Source: Treponema maltophilum ATCC 51939 (GTDB taxonomy: Bacteria; Spirochaetota; Spirochaetia; Treponematales; Treponemataceae). Taken from it: a DNA stretch of 64,000 nucleotides. The notes below the pieces were generated by a model. The model searched no databases. It saw nothing but the letters and a program-made list of their open reading frames with translations, and was not told the DNA's origin. This document shows positions 18,466 through 25,960 of the stretch, in pieces; the stretch's first letter is position 1; each line of letters starts with the position of its first letter. The stretch spans positions 469,032 through 533,031 of the forward strand of contig NZ_KE332518.1 of NCBI RefSeq assembly GCF_000413055.1, written 5' to 3'. Both the position numbers and the translations under genes were made by a program.

Positions 18466-19293
18466 GTGAATCCGTTTAAAAAACTTTTGCCGGCTGTCCG
18501 TCTGTGCGCTCTGCGGAATTTACCCAAGCTTGCGCTTGCCGAATTACTTACGGCCCTCATTTCCGCTTTTGCGTTTTTTATTTTTATAGCGCCTTTTAAT
18601 ATAAATCAGTCGATTCAGCTCAGCTTCCAAACAGTGGCACCGTTTTTTATTTCGCTTCTTTTAAGCCTGGTAATTTCCTATCTTTTGCAATACGGCTGCT
18701 TTGTGTTGACAGACTTATTGTACACCGGCCGCTACGCGGTGATCGGGCACTTGTTTACGGGCTTTAGGGATTTTAAGCGGGGAGTGCGGACAGCTTTGTT
18801 TTTTATGCTGACGTATATATTCGCGCTGTTTTCGGCCTCCGCGCTCGGTTGGGCCGCATCGACTTTTTTTCCCGGCAGTTTTCGGTTGAATATGCTGCTT
18901 GCCGTTACGATTATCTGTGTGTTTGTGACTTTAGCCGTTTTATACGTGCGCTGGGGTTTTGTGTGGTTTTTTTTATATGACGATCCCTCCCTTCCCGTGC
19001 GTCAAGCATTGCATAAAAGCGCCTTAGTCACGAAAAAAAAGCGTATCGCTTTTGTGTTGTTTTGCCTACAAAGCGGCGGACTCTATTTATTATGCGCCGC
19101 CCTTGTGCTGATTTTTTTGCTCGCTCAAAGTCTTTTCGATTTTTCGGTCATATCGTCGCCTCTCGATGCTTTTTTGCGCATGCTGTACATGCTGTGCCTG
19201 TACATGGCTCTTATCAGGCTGCGCATCGCCTTTGCCGCCGTGTACGAGGCCGAACGCGAAAAAGACGCCGCTTTATTGCCGGAAAATACGTGA
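18466..19293 (+). CDS. Integral membrane protein of unknown function
   Basis: A 275-residue very hydrophobic protein with about six predicted membrane segments (around residues 27-50, 58-84, 105-130, 140-165, 190-220 and 222-245) and a charged C-terminus. Start is GTG at 18466 with a strong AGGGGG ribosome site 5 nt away. It is placed 40 bp after parC and overlaps the YigZ start by 4 bp. No family recognised. It could be a permease-like protein, but no substrate motif is visible. Confidence 0.75.
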   Translation: MNPFKKLLPAVRLCALRNLPKLALAELLTALISAFAFFIFIAPFNINQSIQLSFQTVAPFFISLLLSLVISYLLQYGCFVLTDLLYTGRYAVIGHLFTGFRDFKRGVRTALFFMLTYIFALFSASALGWAASTFFPGSFRLNMLLAVTIICVFVTLAVLYVRWGFVWFFLYDDPSLPVRQALHKSALVTKKKRIAFVLFCLQSGGLYLLCAALVLIFLLAQSLFDFSVISSPLDAFLRMLYMLCLYMALIRLRIAFAAVYEAEREKDAALLPENT

Positions 19294-19877
19294 ACATTTT
19301 GCTGGAAAGCGCGTGCTCGGAAACGCTCGTAAAAAAATCGCGCTTTATTGCCGAAATCTTTCCCGTAAAAAATCACCGGGACGTACGCGCCTTACTGAAA
19401 ACGCAAAAACAAAAATACGCCGACTCTTCTCACGTGGTTCACGCGTTCGCACTCGGAAAAAACGCCGAAATTATGGGCATGTCCGACGACGGCGAACCTG
19501 CCGGTACTGCGGGCCGTCCCGTGCTTGCCGTTCTTAAAGGTTTCGGCTGCACCGATATTTTGCTGACCGTAACGCGGTATTTCGGCGGCACCCTCTTGGG
19601 AACGGGCGGCTTGGTTAAAGCGTACACACAAGCCGCACAATCCGTGCTTGCCCTTGCACACACCGAAGTTTTTACCGAACGGGAAGAATTCGGCCTGCGC
19701 CTTTCGTACGAAGATTATGAAACCTGCAAACGTTTGTTAAAAAAGTTCGGCGTAAAAGTTACGGCCGAAGATTTTGCCGAAAACATACATATCAGCGGTT
19801 GTATAGAAACAGCCTTAAAAGAAGACTTTGAAAGAGAACTCCGCGATTCACTTGGAGGCAAAAACCTCTTTGGGTAG
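19290..19877 (+). CDS. YigZ / IMPACT (UPF0029) family protein
   Basis: A 195-residue protein. The N-terminal UPF0029 domain has KKSRFIAEIFPVKN, the hallmark SDDGEPAGTAGRPVLAVL and VTRYFGGTLLGTGGLVKAYT. The C-terminal ferredoxin-like DUF1949 domain follows from ~130. Relatives include yeast IMPACT, a regulator of the eIF2 kinase GCN2; the bacterial role is not settled. Start is GTG at 19290, overlapping the preceding stop (GTGA), which indicates coupled translation. An upstream in-frame extension to 19062 lies inside the membrane protein gene and is not credible. Confidence 0.9.
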   Translation: MNILLESACSETLVKKSRFIAEIFPVKNHRDVRALLKTQKQKYADSSHVVHAFALGKNAEIMGMSDDGEPAGTAGRPVLAVLKGFGCTDILLTVTRYFGGTLLGTGGLVKAYTQAAQSVLALAHTEVFTEREEFGLRLSYEDYETCKRLLKKFGVKVTAEDFAENIHISGCIETALKEDFERELRDSLGGKNLFG

Positions 19878-19880
19878 GCA

Positions 19881-19966
19881 GGGGGAGGCCTCCCCCTCGC
19901 TTCAGCTGCGCTTCAGGTTCCCTTCCTGCGCATCTTCCGCTGCCCCCTCTGCGGGGATACCCCGCA
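19881..19966. repeat. Two GC-rich palindromes after YigZ
   Basis: A perfect 16-bp palindrome (19881-19896, GGGGGAGGCCTCCCCC) starts right after the YigZ stop. A second perfect stem (TGCGGGG 19950-19956 with CCCCGCA 19960-19966, loop ATA) follows 53 bp later. Neither is followed by a T tract. They may act as transcription-end or nuclease-stop structures, or be part of a decayed mobile element next to the Rpn remnant. Confidence 0.5.
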
Positions 19967-19986
19967 ACGCCCCGATTAAAAACTTA

Positions 19987-20492
19987 TTATTCCATATCTT
20001 CCGCATAGTTGCTTAAAAACCGTATCCAAAAATCCTTTGCCGTGTAATCCGCGATATCCTTACTCATAGTATATCCGATAAGTTCGTTTAACGCAACGTA
20101 AATAAATTGAAGGGGAGAGAAGACACCCCGTTTGAAGGGCACAGATGGGAACCCGTCCCGCAAAAAGGCTTCCGCGCTTCGCTTGTGCAGAATTTTTTGC
20201 GGGCTCGGAACCCCATCTGTGCCACAGCCATAGGTGTTATCGCCCCCTCTTATCCGTTCCGTACACGATGTATGGGCAAGTTGTACGTAATCGAGTTTTG
20301 AGCACTGCGAATAAATAGCTATAAAAAGCGCAACCAAACAACATGTTCTGTAATATTTGTGCCGTAGGTTTCTTTCAAAAAGGCATTGAGAAAACTGATA
20401 AGAGCCTTATTGCCTTCCTCGCCTTTTGAAAACATCAATTTAAATACCCAATCGGTTTTTGGATTTAAGATTTCCGCTTTGTCCTTTTCCAT
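19987..20492 (-). pseudogene. Decayed Rpn-family (PD-(D/E)XK) nuclease gene
   Basis: An ATG at 20492 with a good ribosome site (AAAGGAG, 8 nt) opens a frame that reads LNPKTDWVFKLMFSKGEEG then NKALISFLNAFLKE, the typical start of Rpn recombination-promoting nucleases/putative transposases. It stops after 57 codons at 20319. Further along the same strand, 20103-19987 in another frame reads FIYVALNELIGY and DFWIRFLSNYAEDME, possibly the middle of the same gene. The part between is filled by the inverted-repeat element at 20138-20223. The nuclease core (D...ExQ) is missing, so this is a remnant. An intact relative is at 51020-51856. Confidence 0.6.
20138..20223. repeat. 86-bp inverted-repeat element, copy 1
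   Basis: The ends GGCACAGATGGG (20138-20149) and CCCATCTGTGCC (20212-20223) are perfect inverted repeats. The complementarity continues inward imperfectly through CCCGCAAAAA / TTTTTTGCGGG, leaving a short central loop. The right half contains a 27-nt stretch (20172-20198) also present at 52277-52303 in a second element of the same architecture. This looks like a miniature (MITE- or REP-like) hairpin element and sits inside the decayed Rpn gene. Confidence 0.6.
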
Positions 20493-20705
20493 AAATTTAT
20501 CTCCTTTTGTCTTTTCCCTGTGATGTCTGAATTCAGTGCATTGTCCTGTATATTATTAGGTTCGGTTGACAAAAAAAGAGAGTTTTTCCGAAAAAAAACG
20601 CATATTTTTAATTAACCGTGTTTTAAAAGAAAATACGCCGATGCGTGCCGCAGCCTTTGCTCTTCTTTTTTCCTTGCAATGAGCGCCCGGCCGATATATA
20701 ATGTG

Positions 20706-20790
20706 AATGACGGGTTTTGTAAATGATTGATAAAATTAAAACTGCGATTTCAGCGAGGCTGTTTCGCTCGGCGCGGTTGCGCTTTTTGGG
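20706..20790 (+). repeat. Leader duplication, upstream copy
   Basis: An 85-bp sequence beginning AATGACGGGTTTTGTAAAT. It matches 20920-21004 with about six differences. The downstream copy is the immediate leader of the DUF2804 gene; this upstream copy is followed by no gene, so it appears to be a duplicated leader. Confidence 0.75.
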
Positions 20791-20919
20791 TAAAATAACC
20801 CCGGAAAAACGCTCAAAGCGCCTCGCGAGCCGAGCCTCGCTTTTTCGCCGTTTTATTTACACTGTAACATAACAAAACGCGCCATTCGATGCAGCCGCAA
20901 AAGAATCCGTATATTGGAA

Positions 20920-21004
20920 AATGACGGGTTTTGTAAATAATTGATAAAATCAAAACTGCGATTTTTGCGAGGCTGATTCGCTCGGCGCGGTTGCGCTTTT
21001 AGGG
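20920..21004 (+). repeat. Leader duplication, downstream copy (DUF2804 leader)
   Basis: The second copy of the 85-bp sequence at 20706. It ends at the AGGGGG ribosome site of the gene starting at 21012. The central part (GCGAGGCTGATTCGCTCGGC) can fold into a small stem. Both copies are preceded by a similar AT-rich string (CCGATATATA / CCGTATAT), which may be part of a promoter. Confidence 0.75.
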
Positions 21005-21011
21005 GGATGCG

Positions 21012-22052
21012 ATGAATCACGAAGTAACGAACACAATCGATCTTTTGGATGCCGGCGGCCGCATTATCGAAGAAGGGTGGGCGCGCCGCCCCGTATGGAA
21101 GTACGACCGCTCAAAAATTAAAGCGGGCAAACTTGCGATAAAAGAATGGGACTATTACAGTATTACGAATGCGAAAGCCCAATGGTCGCTCAACGCGACG
21201 ATCGCCGATTTGGGCTTCGGCGCTTTGTTTTCGGTTTCGTTTATAGACTATAAGGCGCGCTCCTTTGCGCAAAAGGATACGATGAAATTCTTTACGTTCG
21301 GGAAAACCGGTTTGAGCGCGAGTTCCGCCGAAGACAACGGCGTTTCGTTCGACGGCAAAGACCTGAGCCTTTCGTTCGAAAAAAAAGGAACGTCGCGCTT
21401 TTTGAGCATCCGCGCACCGAGCCTGATTTTGGCAAACGGAAATGCCGGCATAGACGCCGAACTTGAATTAATTCAAAACGCCGATCACGAAAGCATGAAT
21501 ATCGCCACTTCGTGGAAGGAAAACCGTACCTGTTTTTACCTTAACGAAAAAGTAAACTGTATGCCGGTCGGCGGCAAAATAAAATTCGGAAGCGAAACCG
21601 TCCGGCTCGAAAAGAACGAAGCATGGGCCGTACTCGATTGGGGACGCGGCCGCTGGACAAGAAAAAACCGCTGGTTTTGGGCAAGCGGGAGCGGCCTTGC
21701 GGAAAGCAAACCCTTCGGCTTTAATCTCGGCTACGGTTTTACCGACCGGACGCCCGCCAGCGAAAACGTCATCTTTTACGACGGTAAAATCCATAAACTT
21801 GAAGACGTATTTTTCCATATTCCCGCCGAAAGCTATCTTAAGCCGTGGGTTTTTACTTCGTCGGACAAGCGCTTTGAAATGAATTTTGTTCCCGCGGTCG
21901 ACCGTGCCGGCAGCACGAATTTGGGCGTCATTCAAAGCGTACAGCATCAGGTTTTCGGATATTTTACGGGGAATGCGGTTCTTGACGACGGCAAAACGAT
22001 TCACATAGAACATTTTCCCGCCTTTGCCGAAGACGTGTACAATAAGTGGTAG
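21012..22052 (+). CDS. DUF2804 family protein
   Basis: A 346-residue protein matching the DUF2804 family layout: an N-terminal GGRIIEEGWARRP segment, SITNAKAQWSLNATIADLG, ENRTCFYLNEKVNCMPVGG, AVLDWGRGRWTRKNRWFWASGSG, and a C-terminal VFGYFTGNAVLDDGK. The family has a lipocalin/AttH-like beta fold in known annotations, but no reaction is established. No signal peptide. It has a good ribosome site AGGGGG 5 nt before the ATG. It stands alone between a duplicated leader and a strong terminator. Confidence 0.88.
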   Translation: MNHEVTNTIDLLDAGGRIIEEGWARRPVWKYDRSKIKAGKLAIKEWDYYSITNAKAQWSLNATIADLGFGALFSVSFIDYKARSFAQKDTMKFFTFGKTGLSASSAEDNGVSFDGKDLSLSFEKKGTSRFLSIRAPSLILANGNAGIDAELELIQNADHESMNIATSWKENRTCFYLNEKVNCMPVGGKIKFGSETVRLEKNEAWAVLDWGRGRWTRKNRWFWASGSGLAESKPFGFNLGYGFTDRTPASENVIFYDGKIHKLEDVFFHIPAESYLKPWVFTSSDKRFEMNFVPAVDRAGSTNLGVIQSVQHQVFGYFTGNAVLDDGKTIHIEHFPAFAEDVYNKW

Positions 22053-22068
22053 GCTATGCGGGCATAAA

Positions 22069-22104
22069 AAAACCGTTTGCAAACGCGCGTTTACAAACGG
22101 TTTT
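22069..22104. terminator. Bidirectional terminator between DUF2804 and tRNA-Lys
   Basis: Stem AAAACCGTTTG (22069-22079) pairs perfectly with CAAACGGTTTT (22094-22104), with a smaller inner palindrome in the loop (AAACGCGCGTTT). A/T runs on both sides serve the plus-strand DUF2804 gene and the minus-strand tRNA gene. Confidence 0.88.
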
Positions 22105-22105
22105 G

Positions 22106-22178
22106 TGAGCCACACGTGATTCGAACACGTGACCCACGCCTTAAAAGGGCGTTGCTCTACCTACTGAGCTAGTGGCCC
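22106..22178 (-). tRNA. tRNA-Lys (anticodon UUU)
   Basis: Read on the minus strand it folds into a complete 73-nt cloverleaf. The acceptor stem is GGGCCAC with GTGGCTC and discriminator A. The D arm carries CTCAG-TAGGTAGAGC, the anticodon arm is ACGCC-CTTTTAA-GGCGT with anticodon TTT, and the T arm is ACGTG-TTCGAAT-CACGT. The 3' CCA is not encoded. It has its own promoter (22209-22237) and terminator. Confidence 0.97.
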
Positions 22179-22208
22179 GTTGCATTTTTCGGAATTGAAT
22201 GCTCAACC

Positions 22209-22237
22209 AGCATAGCCTATCGGAAAAAAAGAGTCAA
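22209..22237 (-). promoter_or_regulatory. Promoter of tRNA-Lys
   Basis: On the minus strand: -35 TTGACT (22232-22237), 17-bp spacer, -10 TATGCT (22209-22214). The predicted start (~22202) lies about 24 nt before the tRNA 5' end. It is a useful local reference for the sigma-70 consensus of this genome, and its -10 is identical to those of two leaderless genes. Confidence 0.75.
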
Positions 22238-22256
22238 TACCCTTTTGCGTGATTTA

Positions 22257-23426
22257 TCAATATTTTATGGACATCGAAAATCCCGCATTCAGCTGCGGAT
22301 TTGAACCGGGCTCCAAACCGAGTTCTTTGCCGAATACCGAAAAGTCCGTTTTGAATTTTTTGCCCAAATTCAAACCTATGCCCGCCGCGGGGTACATATC
22401 GTGTATGCCCGCCCTGAGCGCAAGCACCTTGTTGAACAAAAGCACTTCCGTTCCGAACGATAATTCGAGAATCGGGTTGCGGTATATTTTTTGCTTGGTA
22501 ATAAGCGGCCAAATATTGTTGTAATCGGCATACACGGCCCATTCGGGAACAATGTTGCCCGCCCATTCTTTAACGGGAATGTCGAACCGTGCGCCGAAAC
22601 CGAACTTTGAGTCGATCTTGCTTTGCTCAAAAGCGCTTCCCGCTCCCGACTGAAGCGCGCCGAGGTCGGCATAGGTTTTGGTCCATACCGGCGAATATAC
22701 GTCCTGCCACACGGCCGCAAGGCTCAGAGCGCCTATTTTATATTGCGCGGCCATGTCGAAACCCGCTCCCAAAGAAAGGTAATAGGGGATATTGTTAAAA
22801 GAGCCGTTTATAAGGTCGGTAACCGCCTGTGTGTATTCGGTTTCGAACTGCACGCCGGCGCGTCCGGAAACTCCTATCGATAATATTCCCGCTTTGTCCA
22901 AATCGCAGGGGAGGGCATAGCCTGCAACAAAAGCCAAGCCGGAACCGGCGCGGATGTCCGAGCGCGAAACGGAAAAAACGTTGACGTTCGTATAGGTTGT
23001 GTTTACAAAGCCCCAGCCGAAATTATTCCGGATGGCGCCGAAGGTAAGCGGGCCGCCGATCCGTTCGCTTGTGTTAAAACCCGTATCGCCTATAAGGTCG
23101 ACGACTCTATTCATAAGCGCCTGCTGGTCTTTTGTGTCGAGTTTTTTTATAATAATATCCCAGGCAATCTCATTCATTTTAGTAAGCGGACCGCCCGTAC
23201 CGAAGGCGACGATGGGCGGCCACAGCGTTTTGCTTTCGGTAAATGCAAGGGCTGCAGGGTTTGAAAACAGCGTATAGAGCGATGAAACGTCGGCGTAGTG
23301 CGGGCCGCCGAAGGCTTCCGAACGGGTATCGACCGGTTCGATGCGCTGCGGTGCATACGCAAAAAAGGAAACGCAGCTGAAAAGAAAAATCGTGCAAAAA
23401 ATACTTATTTTAATTGTCTTACTCAT
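22257..23426 (-). CDS. Exported outer-membrane beta-barrel-like protein
   Basis: A 389-residue protein with a signal peptide (hydrophobic 6-22, cut after FAYA or close by). The mature part begins with EAFGGPHYADVSSLYTLFSNPAALAF, the N-terminal pattern of spirochaete FadL/TraF-like barrels in which a gene product lists 'normal' amphipathic strands. Alternating aromatic/hydrophobic strands continue to the end, which finishes in SMSIKY with the terminal aromatic residue needed by BAM. Ligand unknown. The ATG at 23426 has a GGTGG ribosome site; a GTG three codons upstream lacks one. The paired upstream lipoprotein (stop at 23468) is probably in the same transcript. Confidence 0.7.
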   Translation of the reverse strand: MSKTIKISIFCTIFLFSCVSFFAYAPQRIEPVDTRSEAFGGPHYADVSSLYTLFSNPAALAFTESKTLWPPIVAFGTGGPLTKMNEIAWDIIIKKLDTKDQQALMNRVVDLIGDTGFNTSERIGGPLTFGAIRNNFGWGFVNTTYTNVNVFSVSRSDIRAGSGLAFVAGYALPCDLDKAGILSIGVSGRAGVQFETEYTQAVTDLINGSFNNIPYYLSLGAGFDMAAQYKIGALSLAAVWQDVYSPVWTKTYADLGALQSGAGSAFEQSKIDSKFGFGARFDIPVKEWAGNIVPEWAVYADYNNIWPLITKQKIYRNPILELSFGTEVLLFNKVLALRAGIHDMYPAAGIGLNLGKKFKTDFSVFGKELGLEPGSNPQLNAGFSMSIKY

Positions 23427-23451
23427 AATATCCACCGATAGCTTAACCTAA

Positions 23452-23513
23452 AAATGCTTTTAATAATTTATCCAAGGGAAAAAAATGCCTTTAATAATTT
23501 ATCCAAGGGAAAT
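23452..23513. repeat. 31-bp tandem duplication at a lipoprotein 3' end
   Basis: Two copies with an exact 31-bp period (core AATAATTTATCCAAGGGA at both places). The duplication covers the last codons of the minus-strand lipoprotein gene. Because 31 is not a multiple of three, the second copy is read in another frame and gives a new early stop. Confidence 0.85.
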
Positions 23514-24346
23514 CTGCCGCCGACTTTTACCGTAGCCGGCTCGATAGTTCTGCCTACGGGATGACCGTCGGAGTCCTCTGCAGCCGCATCTCCCGATAAC
23601 AGTTTGATTGCCGACACTGCAGCCGTTAATGCCGTCCTGTTTGAAGGGGTTCCGATCGCGTTCGGCGAACCATTTGCGCCGAGCATGGCTTTAACGATAT
23701 CGCCGGCCGGCATTGTTTTAAAATCGATGACGCTGCCGCCGGGAGGAGGCGGAGGTGGCGGAGGCGTCGAGGTTGTAAATTCTTGAATTTTCTCTTTTAT
23801 CTTTTCATGGCCGACTTGTGCCGTAACCCGAATCATAAGCGTAACTGCGGCCGTTGCCAGCTTTCCCTCATCGGTGTTTTTCATTACCGCGGGGTCGCTT
23901 AAAAGCGTTGAGGCGGCTTCGGTGTCAAAAAGCTGTACCGCGGTTATGAGTTTTTGTACAAAAGCTTTATCCGACTCCTCCGTCGCTCCGCTTTGCCCGA
24001 CTTGAAAGGCTTCGGCGGCGATCGTTTTTAAGTTTTTAATCGGGAAGCCCGCATCGGGCAATAAATCGAGGAATTGCTCTTTTTCCTTGAGGGAAAGGTT
24101 TTTCAATTCTTCTTTGTTTTTTTTGCCCAAAAGTTCAAAGGTCGCAGTTAAGATTTCACTGTCGGCCGTATAGGTTGTTTGCGAAAAGGCAATCAATTCG
24201 CTTGCCGAAAGATTTTTCAAAGTTTCTCTCGGGTCGCGCCGCGCTCCTTTTGCAAGCGATGTCGTAAACATTTCGCACGAAAAAAACAAGACGCAGACCG
24301 TACAAAGGGCGCTATACAAACACACATTAAAAGTAATCTTTTTCAT
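23468..24346 (-). CDS. Lipoprotein with poly-proline linker
   Basis: A 292-residue putative lipoprotein. The signal ends at a loose spirochaete-type lipobox (LFFSC, C24). A mostly helical region (about 35-190) is followed by a TPPPPPPPPGG linker near 193-203 and a C-terminal helical region. No known domain. The last residues are altered by a 31-bp tandem duplication: the ancestral ending would read FPLDKLLKAFLG-stop, while the present one reads FPLDKLLKAFFSLG-stop. A ribosome site AGAGAG and a promoter (24366-24394) lie upstream. It precedes the beta-barrel gene by 41 bp, so the two may work together at the outer membrane. Confidence 0.75.
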   Translation of the reverse strand: MKKITFNVCLYSALCTVCVLFFSCEMFTTSLAKGARRDPRETLKNLSASELIAFSQTTYTADSEILTATFELLGKKNKEELKNLSLKEKEQFLDLLPDAGFPIKNLKTIAAEAFQVGQSGATEESDKAFVQKLITAVQLFDTEAASTLLSDPAVMKNTDEGKLATAAVTLMIRVTAQVGHEKIKEKIQEFTTSTPPPPPPPPGGSVIDFKTMPAGDIVKAMLGANGSPNAIGTPSNRTALTAAVSAIKLLSGDAAAEDSDGHPVGRTIEPATVKVGGRFPLDKLLKAFFSLG

Positions 24347-24365
24347 TATAATCTCTCTTATATGT

Positions 24366-24394
24366 ATAATATCTCATATTCGATAAAAAAACAA
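24366..24394 (-). promoter_or_regulatory. Probable promoter of the lipoprotein gene
   Basis: On the minus strand: TTGTTT (24389-24394), 17 bp, TATTAT (24366-24371). It leaves a ~13-20 nt leader containing the AGAGAG ribosome site, in contrast to the leaderless genes elsewhere in the window. Confidence 0.4.
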
Positions 24395-24418
24395 CAAAAA
24401 AACGGGAAATGTAAACAA

Positions 24419-25960
24419 TTATATAAACGACGCGAAAGCTTCGCATTCTTCGCCGTGCAGGCCGCTTTCGTGTACGGCATCTATGCGAAGGAACACTTCT
24501 TGTCCGCCCAGGTTTTCATACTTCGAGGCGGGAGCCGGTTCCCGCGCTCCGTTTTGTATTTGCACGTGCAAAAAATTTTCGGTAACGGCGCGCAGCTGGC
24601 CGATCCGGTATTTTTCGACGACGGCTTTAAAATCCTTTCCGACACAGCTTTCTATATACGCTTTTTTTTGCGCAAGGGCAAGATTTGAAAGCTCGCGTAT
24701 GCGGTTTTTCACTTCGCTTGCGGGAACGGCGTTTTTCATCGAAAAAGCTTCCGTTCCGGGACGGGGCGAAAACGGAAAAGCGTGTATCCATGAAAACTCG
24801 CAGGTGCGGCACAATTCGAGGGTTTCGTTAAAATCGGCTTGTGTTTCGCCGGGAAAGCCCGCAATAATGTCGCATGCGATAAAGGGCTTTTTTTTGATGC
24901 GGCGAAGGTTTTCGACGGCGGTGTATACGCTTTGCGAGCGGTAAGGCCGCTTCATCGCGCTCAGCACGGCGTCGCTTCCCGATTGCACCGAAAGGTGAAA
25001 GTGCGGTCTTACGCGTTCGTGCGCCAAAACGGCGCAGAGTTTTTCATCGACGATTTGCGGGTGCAGGCTCGAAAGCCGCAGCGATATGGCCTTTGTGTTG
25101 TCGAGCAAAAAGCCGAGCAGTCCGGTTATGCCTGAAAAACCGTATTGACCGAGGTTTACGCCCGTCAGCACGACTTCGCGGTGCCCCATTTTTTCAAGCT
25201 GAAGCACGCGCGACAGCACGGTTTCGGGATCCAGGGATACGGAAGAACCGCGCGCAAGGCAAATGCGGCAGTATGAACAGCGGCTGTCGCAGCCGTCCTG
25301 TATTTTGAGCGAGGGGCGTGAATGCTGCAAAAAGGTATCGGTCGAAAGGGCGAAGGCCGCTCCCGCCGTTTGTACGGGTGCCGGCGCCGATTTTGCAAAA
25401 ACGGGTTTGAGCCTTTGCGTTTTGCCGGCTTCATCGGATTCACGGGCGTCTTCAAAGCTTTGTGCGTACAGCCGGCGCAGTCCGTCTGCCAGGGCAAGCG
25501 GAAAAGACACATTCTGGGCTGTGTTTTCTGCTTGAATCCCGGCCGGGCTTTGTGAATCCGTGCGGCGGTCTATAAATGAAGTTAAAAAGGCGGGAAGTTT
25601 TACCAAAGCGTCTTTGCTTTTGCCGCCGAGCACGGCGATTCTGTCGTCCATGGCAAGCAAGAGGCTTCCGTCAAGCTGAGCGTAACAGCCCGTTACCAAA
25701 ATCGCGGAAGCCGGATATTTTTCCAAAAGTAAACGTATCATGCGGCGGCATTTTTGTTCGGCTTTAGCGGTAACCGTACAGGTATTTACAATGCACAGCA
25801 CCGTATCCGTGTCGACCGGCGATGATGCGGCAACACCTGCCATGCGGCAGTCGAAACCGCGGTCGGCGAATGCCCGTGCCGCTCCTTCCGATTCTATTTG
25901 ATTTAATTTACAGCCGAGCGTTTCGAATCTGACGACGCTCTTTTGTGCCGGATCACGCAC
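24419..25960 (-). CDS. mtaB: tRNA t6A37 methylthiotransferase MtaB
   Basis: A 513-residue radical SAM methylthiotransferase that converts t6A to ms2t6A at position 37 of ANN-decoding tRNAs. The N-terminal MTTase domain starts with VRFETLGCKLNQIESE and has cysteines in VNTCTVTAKAEQKCRR and VTGCYAQL for one iron-sulfur cluster. The radical SAM cluster motif CxxxCxxC is CDSRCSYC, followed by the MtaB-typical CRICLARGSSVSLDPE and VVLTGVNLGQYG. A TRAM-like region is at the C-terminus. An insertion of ~60 residues sits between the two domains (QSPAGIQAENTAQN to TAGAAFALST), making it longer than usual (~430-450). Start is GTG at 25960, directly after the stop of the TPR gene. Confidence 0.92.
   Translation of the reverse strand: MRDPAQKSVVRFETLGCKLNQIESEGAARAFADRGFDCRMAGVAASSPVDTDTVLCIVNTCTVTAKAEQKCRRMIRLLLEKYPASAILVTGCYAQLDGSLLLAMDDRIAVLGGKSKDALVKLPAFLTSFIDRRTDSQSPAGIQAENTAQNVSFPLALADGLRRLYAQSFEDARESDEAGKTQRLKPVFAKSAPAPVQTAGAAFALSTDTFLQHSRPSLKIQDGCDSRCSYCRICLARGSSVSLDPETVLSRVLQLEKMGHREVVLTGVNLGQYGFSGITGLLGFLLDNTKAISLRLSSLHPQIVDEKLCAVLAHERVRPHFHLSVQSGSDAVLSAMKRPYRSQSVYTAVENLRRIKKKPFIACDIIAGFPGETQADFNETLELCRTCEFSWIHAFPFSPRPGTEAFSMKNAVPASEVKNRIRELSNLALAQKKAYIESCVGKDFKAVVEKYRIGQLRAVTENFLHVQIQNGAREPAPASKYENLGGQEVFLRIDAVHESGLHGEECEAFASFI

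Larger units (their letters stand above)
20493..21011. other. Intergenic region without a gene
   Basis: No credible coding frame was seen. The stretch holds two copies of an ~85-bp sequence (20706-20790 and 20920-21004). Between them is an imperfect inverted repeat (AGCGAGGCT 20752-20760 with AGCCTCGCT 20833-20841). A pyrimidine-rich AT stretch around 20560-20620 is upstream of the Rpn remnant and may be its promoter region. Confidence 0.6.

Noticed and set aside
19062..19289. Longer N-terminus of YigZ
   Set aside because: It overlaps the membrane protein gene and has no similarity to the family; the GTG at 19290 overlaps the stop in the usual coupling pattern.
23750..23765. Phase-variable trinucleotide tract in the poly-proline linker
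   Set aside because: The Pro codons are mixed and in-frame changes would only alter linker length; no frame switch is possible.
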